A stretch of DNA of 64,000 nucleotides from Bacillus cabrialesii (GTDB taxonomy: Bacteria > Bacillota > Bacilli > Bacillales > Bacillaceae): NCBI RefSeq assembly GCF_004124315.2, contig NZ_CP096889.1, positions 494,001-558,000 of the forward strand, read 5' to 3'. The notes beneath the pieces were generated by a model. That model saw only the letters and a list, made by a program, of their open reading frames with translations, had not been told where the DNA came from and searched no databases. Position numbers and translations under genes: made by a program. This document shows, in pieces, positions 58,686 through 64,000 of the stretch (its first letter is position 1; the number at the start of each line of letters is the position of its first letter).

Positions 58686-60845
58686 ATGGAAACGTCAGCC
58701 CTTTTAAAACAGCAAATTGCGAAAGAAATAGGTTTGTCACAAAAACATGTTGAAAGTGTCATCCGCCTGCTGGAGGACGGCAACACAGTCCCATTTATCG
58801 CCCGGTACCGAAAAGAGCAGACGGGTTCAATGGATGAGGTTCAGATTCAGACGATTTCTGAACGCTGGCAATACATACAAAACCTGAATCAGCGAAAAGA
58901 AGAAGTCATCAGGCTCATTGCAGAGCAGGATAAACTAACAGATGATTTAAAACGAAAAATTGAGCAATCGGTGAAGCTTCAGGAAGTGGAAGACCTTTAC
59001 CGCCCGTATAAACAAAAACGCAAAACAAAGGCGACAGTCGCGAAAAGCAAAGGCCTCGAGCCGCTTGCCGACTATATTCTGACACTCCCGCAAGATAACC
59101 GTCTGGCAGCAACCGCAGACCAATACATCAGCGAAGAAAAAGAAGTGTTCACACGGGAAGAAGCGATTGAAGGCGCCAAGCACATTATTGCGGAACAAAT
59201 CTCAGACGAACCGAATTTCAGAAAGTGGATTCGCCAGGAAACCTTCAAAAAAGGAACCATTAAGTCTGCAGCCGGAAAGTCGGCAGACACCGATGAGAAA
59301 AATGTGTATGAAATGTATTATGAGTATGAAGAGCCAATCGCAAAAGTCGTACCGCACAGGGTGCTGGCGATGAACCGCGGCGAAAAAGAAGACATTTTAA
59401 AGGTGTCTATCGAACCGCCAGCGGATCACATTAAGGCGTATTTAGAAAAGCAAATCATCAAAAACCGCTCAACGTCTGTAAAAGAAATTTTGCAGGAGAC
59501 CATTGAAGACAGCTATAAAAGGCTGATTCAGCCGGCAATCGAGCGTGAAATCAGAAAAGAGCTGTCAGAAAAAGCGGATGAACAAGCGATTCATATTTTC
59601 TCTGAAAACTTGAGAAAGCTTCTGCTTCAGCCGCCGATGAAAGGCAAAACCGTTCTCGGTGTTGACCCAGCCTTCCGAACAGGCTGTAAGCTCGCTGTGT
59701 CAGATGAAACCGGAAAAGTTTTGGAGATTGATGTCATCTATCCGCATGCGCCAGTCAACAAAACAAAAGAAGCCCATGAAAAAGTGAAAAAGATTCTTGA
59801 GCAGCATCAAGTCGAGATGGTGGCGATCGGAAACGGCACGGCATCCAGAGAAACAGAGCAATTCATCGTCAATGTACTGAAGGACATGCCGCGCAAAATT
59901 TATTATGTGATCGTCAATGAAGCGGGAGCAAGTGTATATTCGGCTTCTGAGCTTGCCAGAGAAGAATTCCCTGAGCTTCAGGTTGAAGAGCGCAGTGCCG
60001 TATCTATTGCGAGAAGACTTCAAGACCCGCTCGCTGAACTCGTGAAAATTGATCCGAAATCTGTGGGTGTCGGGCAGTACCAGCATGACGTCAGCCAAAA
60101 ACGCTTAAATGAATCTCTGCGGTTTGTTGTCGAAACCGTCGTGAACCAAGTAGGCGTAAACGTCAACACAGCATCCGCCGCGCTGCTTCAATATGTAGCT
60201 GGATTATCAAAGTCTGTCGCAGGCAACGTTGTCAAAAAACGCGAGGAAATCGGAAAGTTTTCAAATCGAAAAGAACTGAAGGACATCCCGAGACTCGGTG
60301 CGAAAACCTATGAGCAATGCATCGGTTTCTTAAGAGTGCAGGAAGGGACAGAGCCTTTGGACAGAACAGGCATCCACCCGGAAAGCTATAAAGAAACAAA
60401 AGCACTATTGAAAAAGCTCGGCCTTTCAACAGAACAAATCGGCACGGCGGAATTGAAGGATAAAATCAATCAGCTGGCGCTTTCTGAAACGGCAAAAGAG
60501 CTGGGAATCGGCGAAATCACTTTGAAAGATATTTGTGAACAGCTGACAAGGCCGGAACGCGATCCGCGTGATGAGGTGCCTAAACCTTTACTGAAAACAG
60601 ACGTCCTTCAGCTAGAAGATTTGAAAGAGGGAATGGAACTGCAGGGCACCGTGCGCAACGTAGTGGACTTCGGAGCGTTTGTTGATATCGGAGTCAAACA
60701 AGACGGACTTGTGCATATCTCAAAACTCAGCAATCAATTCGTCAAGCATCCCCTTGATGTCGTATCCGTCGGCGATATTGTGACGGTTTGGGTTGATGGC
60801 GTAGATGTACAAAAAGGCAGAGTATCGCTGTCTATGGTAAAATAA
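58686..60845 (+). CDS. tex: Tex-family S1 RNA-binding protein (YdcI)
   Basis: A 719-residue Tex protein, related to eukaryotic Spt6. The N-terminal helical domain, an RNase-H-like YqgF domain (near 320-440, GVDPAFRTGCKLAVSDETG), helix-hairpin-helix repeats (FSNRKELKDIPRLGAKTYEQCIGFLR, near 515) and a C-terminal S1 domain (GTVRNVVDFGAFVDIGVKQDGLVHIS, near 655) are all present. It binds nucleic acid and affects transcription. The ATG follows GGAGGCTTTGGTTAC. In strain 168 three genes (ydcF, ydcG, ydcH) separate rsbX and this gene; here there are 144 bp. Confidence 0.92.
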   Translation: METSALLKQQIAKEIGLSQKHVESVIRLLEDGNTVPFIARYRKEQTGSMDEVQIQTISERWQYIQNLNQRKEEVIRLIAEQDKLTDDLKRKIEQSVKLQEVEDLYRPYKQKRKTKATVAKSKGLEPLADYILTLPQDNRLAATADQYISEEKEVFTREEAIEGAKHIIAEQISDEPNFRKWIRQETFKKGTIKSAAGKSADTDEKNVYEMYYEYEEPIAKVVPHRVLAMNRGEKEDILKVSIEPPADHIKAYLEKQIIKNRSTSVKEILQETIEDSYKRLIQPAIEREIRKELSEKADEQAIHIFSENLRKLLLQPPMKGKTVLGVDPAFRTGCKLAVSDETGKVLEIDVIYPHAPVNKTKEAHEKVKKILEQHQVEMVAIGNGTASRETEQFIVNVLKDMPRKIYYVIVNEAGASVYSASELAREEFPELQVEERSAVSIARRLQDPLAELVKIDPKSVGVGQYQHDVSQKRLNESLRFVVETVVNQVGVNVNTASAALLQYVAGLSKSVAGNVVKKREEIGKFSNRKELKDIPRLGAKTYEQCIGFLRVQEGTEPLDRTGIHPESYKETKALLKKLGLSTEQIGTAELKDKINQLALSETAKELGIGEITLKDICEQLTRPERDPRDEVPKPLLKTDVLQLEDLKEGMELQGTVRNVVDFGAFVDIGVKQDGLVHISKLSNQFVKHPLDVVSVGDIVTVWVDGVDVQKGRVSLSMVK

Positions 60846-60846
60846 A

Positions 60847-60874
60847 GGCACTGCTTACGAGCAGTGTTTTTTTC
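60847..60874. terminator. Bidirectional terminator between tex and cmpA
   Basis: GCACTGCT-TACG-AGCAGTG is followed by a T run, and lies just after the tex stop codon and over the last codons of cmpA. Confidence 0.75.
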
Positions 60875-60968
60875 TATAGAAATACCAGCATTGATTCAGC
60901 AGTTTAATTTGGTAATTATCTTTTTCAAGGAATGCTTTTTGCATCTGTTTTTTAAGCCAATTTGGCAT
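60855..60968 (-). CDS. cmpA: Cortex morphogenetic protein CmpA (37 residues)
   Basis: A 37-residue reading frame on the minus strand: MPNWLKKQMQKAF, then LEKDNYQIKLLNQC, then a WYFYRKKHCS end. This matches CmpA of B. subtilis, which is made under sigma-E in the mother cell and takes defective SpoIVA to the ClpXP protease, so checking spore coat and cortex quality. The ATG lies after AGGAGGAATGAGCCC. A CATACAAT stretch about 65 bp upstream (61021-61028 on the other strand) resembles a sigma-E -10. The last codons overlap the terminator shared with tex. Confidence 0.9.
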   Translation of the reverse strand: MPNWLKKQMQKAFLEKDNYQIKLLNQCWYFYRKKHCS

Positions 60969-61071
60969 GGGCTCATTCCTCCTCAGCTTTTATCATAAGA
61001 GGGACAGTGATTACCATATTGTATGCGAACGGTGAATTGTCCCGTTCAATGTTTTTTAAGTGAGGTGCACC

Positions 61072-61524
61072 ATGGATAACAAAGAGCTTCAAAAACTGAC
61101 AGAGAATATTTCTGAAACGTATTTTAAAAAGCCGTTCCGCCATCAGGCGCTTTTTAATGACAGGCTTAAAACCACGGGCGGAAGGTACCTGTTAACCTCC
61201 CATAACATTGAACTGAACAGAAAATATTTGATTGAACACGGCAGAGAGGAACTGATCGGCATCATCAAGCACGAGCTTTGCCATTATCATCTTCACCTTG
61301 AAGGAAAAGGGTACAAGCACAGAGACAGAGATTTTCGAGTGCTGCTGCAGCAGGTTAACGCGCCGAGGTTCTGTACACCCCTTAAGAAAAAAACAGAAGC
61401 CAAAAAAACTTATACGTATATCTGCACGGCCTGCGGCCAACAGTATATAAAGAAGCGTGCCATGAACCCTGACAGATACAGGTGCGGAAAATGCCGCGGA
61501 AAAATAAAAAGAATTTTTTCGTGA
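61072..61524 (+). CDS. ydcK: SprT-like metallopeptidase-domain protein YdcK
   Basis: A 150-residue SprT-like protein. The zinc-binding motif is IIKHELCHYHLHLEGKG (H-E-x-x-H, near 66), and the C-terminal zinc ribbon is YICTACGQQYIKKR with YRCGKCRGK (two CxxC pairs). Members are thought to be DNA-linked proteases or their regulators; no substrate can be named. The ATG at 61072 follows GTGAGGTGCACC; an upstream start at 61060 would overlap that site. The tRNA cluster starts about 120 bp downstream. Confidence 0.9.
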   Translation: MDNKELQKLTENISETYFKKPFRHQALFNDRLKTTGGRYLLTSHNIELNRKYLIEHGREELIGIIKHELCHYHLHLEGKGYKHRDRDFRVLLQQVNAPRFCTPLKKKTEAKKTYTYICTACGQQYIKKRAMNPDRYRCGKCRGKIKRIFS

Positions 61525-61530
61525 AAAAGG

Positions 61531-61629
61531 TTGACGAATATGGCAAGCCTATGTTACATTATAAAAGTCGTCACGAGAGATAAATAAAAACATTTACCTC
61601 TTGACGCTGAAAATCAAGGCTGATATAAT
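61531..61629 (+). promoter_or_regulatory. Tandem sigma-A promoters of the tRNA operon
   Basis: Two promoters stand in front of the first tRNA. The first is TTGACG (61531-61536) with TACATT 18 bp later. The second is TTGACG (61601-61606), exactly 17 bp, and TATAAT (61624-61629), near perfect, and ends 17 bp before tRNA-Asn. Confidence 0.75.
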
Positions 61630-61646
61630 AAGTCTTGTCTCATTAT

Positions 61647-61721
61647 TCCACAGTAGCTCAGTGGTAGAGCTATCGGCTGTTAACCGATCGGTCGCAGGTT
61701 CGAATCCTGCCTGTGGAGCCA
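61647..61721 (+). tRNA. tRNA-Asn (GTT)
   Basis: The acceptor stem TCCACAG pairs with CTGTGGA, the anticodon loop CTGTTAACC carries GTT, and GGTTCGAATCC is the T loop. The CCA end is encoded. First gene of the trnS cluster. Confidence 0.96.
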
Positions 61722-61725
61722 TATT

Positions 61726-61816
61726 GGAGAAGTACTCAAGTGGCTGAAGAGGCGCCCCTGCTAAGGGTGTAGGTCGCGTAAGCGGCGCGAGGGTTCAAAT
61801 CCCTCCTTCTCCGCCA
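61726..61816 (+). tRNA. tRNA-Ser (GCT)
   Basis: Acceptor GGAGAAG pairs with CTTCTCC. The anticodon loop CTGCTAA carries GCT, and a long variable arm (GGTCGCGTAAGCGGC) shows a class II tRNA. CCA is encoded. Confidence 0.96.
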
Positions 61817-61845
61817 TAAGAATTCGATATAAGTTCTCAACCATC

Positions 61846-61917
61846 GGCCCGTTGGTCAAGCGGTTAAGACACCGCCCTTTCACGGCGGTAACACGGGTTC
61901 GAATCCCGTACGGGTCA
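61846..61917 (+). tRNA. tRNA-Glu (TTC)
   Basis: Acceptor GGCCCGT pairs with ACGGGTC. The anticodon loop CTTTCAC carries TTC, and the T loop is GGTTCGAATCC. CCA is not encoded. Confidence 0.95.
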
Positions 61918-61929
61918 TTCCATTTTCGT

Positions 61930-62004
61930 TGGGCTATAGCCAAGCGGTAAGGCAACGGACTTTGACTCCGTCATGCGTTGGTTCGAATCCAGCTAGCCCA
62001 GCCA
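61930..62004 (+). tRNA. tRNA-Gln (TTG)
   Basis: Acceptor TGGGCTA pairs with TAGCCCA. The anticodon loop CTTTGAC carries TTG. CCA is encoded. Confidence 0.95.
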
Positions 62005-62030
62005 TTTTTATTTTTGAAATTGAATAGCAA

Positions 62031-62106
62031 GAGCCATTAGCTCAGTTGGTAGAGCATCTGACTTTTAATCAGAGGGTCGAAGGTTCGAGTCCTTCATGGC
62101 TCACCA
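62031..62106 (+). tRNA. tRNA-Lys (TTT)
   Basis: Acceptor GAGCCAT pairs with ATGGCTC. The anticodon loop CTTTTAA carries TTT. CCA is encoded. Confidence 0.96.
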
Positions 62107-62117
62107 TTTGTCTTTTT

Positions 62118-62199
62118 GCGGGTGTGGCGGAATTGGCAGACGCGCTAGACTTAGGATCTAGTGTCTTACGACGTGGGGGTTCGAGTCCCTTCACCCGCA
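62118..62199 (+). tRNA. tRNA-Leu (TAG)
   Basis: Acceptor GCGGGTG pairs with CACCCGC. The anticodon loop CTTAGGA carries TAG, with a long variable arm. CCA is not encoded. Confidence 0.95.
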
Positions 62200-62278
62200 C
62201 TTTATTTACAAAGTGCACGCAAATGGGTTTTACTAGGTTAAGAGCCTAATAAACCAGCACAAACAATTTAATGATCAC

Positions 62279-62362
<84 letters not shown>

Positions 62363-62366
62363 TCAA

Positions 62367-62401
62367 TGATACCAAGGGTTGTAGATCCTTGGTATTTTTT
62401 G
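62367..62401 (+). terminator. Terminator of the tRNA operon
   Basis: ATACCAAGG-GTTGTAGAT-CCTTGGTAT followed by TTTTTTG. Confidence 0.8.
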
Positions 62402-62509
62402 TGCTTAATTTTAAATGATCTACTGCCAACTTATTTGAGTAAGTCATCAACATTAGATACCGGATAAACATTTTAGCCATTTATTAGTAGTGACTAATAC
62501 CTCAAACTC

Positions 62510-63326
62510 CAAGTTGCAAAAGTAGAGAAAGAATTGCTAAACATGGAAGAAAACCAAGATGCCTTGTTAAATTATCAGCTATTAGAATTTAGACACGAGA
62601 TAATGCTGAGTTATATGAAATCTAAGGAAATGGAAGATCTCCATAATGCTTATGCCATGTTGGAATACTATTTTTACTTTTTTAATCACTCAAAATATTT
62701 AGAGAGTATGCTGTCCAGACTGTGCGTTGTAAATTTATTGTAGCAGGAAACCCTGATCGATTCTTTAGAATATGAAAGAGCCTTGGAACAATTTTTAAAC
62801 TCTTTGGAAATTGCCAAGGTAAGTAACATAGAGCATTTAATTGCAATGTCACACATGAATATTGGGATTTGTTAGGATGAATTGAAAGAATTCTTCACAA
62901 CATTCAATTTTAGTGTTAGAAATTTCAGAAAAATCAAAACGTTGTTTCCTAACAAAGACTCTATTCACTTTAACCTACGTTGAAGCAAAACAACAAAATT
63001 ATGATGTTGCTTTAATATACTTTAGGAAAGGGCGATTAATTGCAGATAAAAGTGATGATAAGGAATACTGGGCGAAATTAAAATATTAGAGGGACTATTT
63101 TTTTCTGATGGTGAGACTCGATTAATAAAGAATGCATTTTCTTATCTAACTTCGAGAAATGTTGAAAATTTTTCGATTGAAGTCGCTGATTATTTTCATG
63201 AACAAGGAAATTTAATGCTCTCTAATGAATATTATCGTATGAGTATTGAAGCAAGACGAAAAATTAAAAAAGGGGAGAATTGATGAAGATCAGCCGGATT
63301 CTATTGGCAGCAGTCATTTTAAGTAG
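62510..63326 (+). pseudogene. rapI: Decayed rapI (Rap response-regulator aspartate phosphatase, TPR protein)
   Basis: Fragments in several frames line up with RapI of ICEBs1 as I recall it: VEKELLNMEENQDAL with LEFRHEIMLSYMKSKE (from 62510), then a jump to MLEYYFYFF, then DSLEYERALEQFLNSLEIAK, then TLFTLTYVEAKQQNYDVALI (about 62950), then LEGLFFSDGETRLIKNAFSY, and NEYYRMSIEARRKIKKGE near the end. The start is missing, there are internal deletions, at least three frameshifts and several stops, so no full protein is possible. The intact phrI gene overlaps its 3' end. Confidence 0.85.
63204..63232 (+). promoter_or_regulatory. Sigma-H-like promoter of phrI inside the rapI remnant
   Basis: AAGGAAATT (63204-63212), an 11-bp spacer and AATGAATAT (63224-63232) match the sigma-H elements RnAGGAwww and RnnGAATww. 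Many phr genes have such a promoter within the rap 3' end. Confidence 0.6.
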
Positions 63327-63402
63327 TGTGTTTTCAATAACTTATTTGCAAAGTAATCATAGTACAGAAGTCAAAGTGGCTGCAGATAGGGTAGGGGCAT
63401 AA
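63283..63402 (+). CDS. phrI: PhrI signalling peptide precursor
   Basis: A 39-residue secreted precursor: basic start MKISR, hydrophobic signal ILLAAVILSSVFSITYL, a polar linker, and a C-terminus VAADRVGA. The last five residues, DRVGA, are the mature PhrI pentapeptide, which is imported through Opp and blocks RapI, keeping ICEBs1 silent when neighbours carry it. The ATG lies right after GGGGAGAATTG. The frame is intact although rapI upstream is destroyed. A sigma-H-like promoter lies 50 bp upstream. Confidence 0.9.
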   Translation: MKISRILLAAVILSSVFSITYLQSNHSTEVKVAADRVGA

Positions 63403-63494
63403 GGGTACTAAAAACGCTTAATCTTTTTTAAAGTTGCTATTTTAAAATTAGAATCAATTCATTATCGTTCGGCGAAGAAAGGATAATCAGTCAA

Positions 63495-64000
63495 ATGAAA
63501 ACATTAGTTATCGTTATACACCCTAATTTGGAAACGTCTGTTGTCAACAAAACCTGGATGAATCGTTTAAAGCAAGAGAATGACATGACGGTTCATGACC
63601 TGTACGGTGAATACCCTAATTTTATCATTGATGTAGAAAAAGAGCAGCAGCTCCTGTTAGATCATGAGCGTATCGTTTTTCAGTTCCCAATGTATTGGTA
63701 CAGCAGTCCCGCGTTACTCAAACAATGGGAAGATGATGTGTTAACACATGGCTGGGCTTTTGGAACTGGAGGAACTAAATTGCATGGAAAAGAACTACTC
63801 TTAGCGATCTCCTTAGGCGCACAGGAATCTGATTATCAAGCAGGCGGAGAATATAATATCACGATCAGCGAGCTTATCAGACCGTTTCAAGTCACTGCAA
63901 ACTATATAGGAATGCGTTTTCTTCCTGCGTTTACACAATATGGGACACTTCACCTTTCAAAAGAAGATGTTAAGAACAGTGCGGAGAAATTGGTTGACTA
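63495..64000 (+). CDS. Flavodoxin-fold NAD(P)H:quinone oxidoreductase (YdeQ/YwrO-like), partial
   Basis: The frame opens at ATG 63495 and is still open at the right edge, giving 168 residues. The sequence has the KefF/MdaB/YwrO pattern: TLVIVIHPNLETSVVNKTW at the N-terminus, VFQFPMYWYSSPALLKQWEDDVLTHGWAFG in the middle and LLLAISLGAQESDY later. Such proteins bind FMN or FAD and reduce quinones with NAD(P)H. Close relatives in B. subtilis are YdeQ, YrkL and YwrO, but I cannot tell which is the orthologue. In strain 168 I would not expect this gene directly after phrI. The ribosome site is weak (GAAAGGATAATCAGTCAA). Confidence 0.8.
   Translation, partial: MKTLVIVIHPNLETSVVNKTWMNRLKQENDMTVHDLYGEYPNFIIDVEKEQQLLLDHERIVFQFPMYWYSSPALLKQWEDDVLTHGWAFGTGGTKLHGKELLLAISLGAQESDYQAGGEYNITISELIRPFQVTANYIGMRFLPAFTQYGTLHLSKEDVKNSAEKLVD

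Overview
The window is a chromosomal segment of a Bacillus subtilis-group bacterium. Gene content and order follow the mtlR-ydaBCDEFG-amj-topB-ydaJKLMN-kimA-mntH-gsiB-dct-ydb-ddl-murF-cshA-acpS-alr-ndoA-rsb/sigB-tex-trnS segment known from B. subtilis. Family sizes, TTG/GTG starts and strong GGAGG ribosome sites fit that assignment. Comparisons with strain 168 are from memory, because no alignment could be run.

Layout. 1-143: tail of an aldo/keto reductase (ycsN-like). 332-2416: mannitol regulator mtlR. 2.6-9.7 kb: acyl-CoA ligase ydaB, methyltransferase ydaC, stress genes ydaD/ydaE/ydaG, acetyltransferase ydaF, a structured non-coding RNA candidate, lipid II flippase amj, ydzA and lrpC. 9.7-19.1 kb: topB and the exopolysaccharide operon ydaJKLMN. 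19.2-26.7 kb: c-di-AMP riboswitch and potassium importer kimA, a mutT gene broken by a nonsense codon, ydaP, a small membrane protein, mntH, ydaS and ydaT. 26.8-34.7 kb: ydbA, gsiB with 60-bp repeats, ydbBC, manganese catalase ydbD and the dctB/dctSR/dctP C4-dicarboxylate system. 34.8-42.6 kb: ydbI, a SECOND c-di-AMP (ydaO-class) riboswitch driving an acidic amino acid symporter, ABC exporter ydbJK, ydbL, ydbM, the Fur-controlled fbpAB micro-operon, ydbO and ydbP. 42.7-52.8 kb: cell-wall genes ddl, murF and alr, with cshA, ydbST, rhomboid ydcA, acpS and ydcC. 52.9-58.5 kb: ndoAI-ndoA toxin-antitoxin followed by rsbRA-S-T-U-V-W-sigB-rsbX. 58.7-61.5 kb: tex, cmpA and ydcK. 61.6-62.4 kb: seven tRNA genes. 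62.5-64 kb: a decayed rapI, an intact phrI and a flavodoxin-fold oxidoreductase cut by the window end.

How the parts work together. The window encodes sigma-B and its full partner-switching cascade, and also many target genes with recognisable GTTTAA-N13/15-GGGTAT promoters (ydaD-E, ydaP, ydaS, ydaT, gsiB, ydbD, and the internal rsbV promoter). A second theme is second-messenger control: two c-di-AMP riboswitches, one on potassium import and one on a probable glutamate/aspartate importer, plus a degenerate GGDEF protein (ydaK) in the exopolysaccharide operon.

Most notable observations: (1) the second c-di-AMP riboswitch on a transporter that keeps the acidic-amino-acid binding residues; (2) an orphan phrI signalling gene with a sigma-H-like promoter left inside a ruined rapI, beside a tRNA-Leu (the known ICEBs1 integration gene) that has no element in it; (3) the roughly 385-nt RNA candidate between ydaG and amj; (4) the mutT nonsense mutation.
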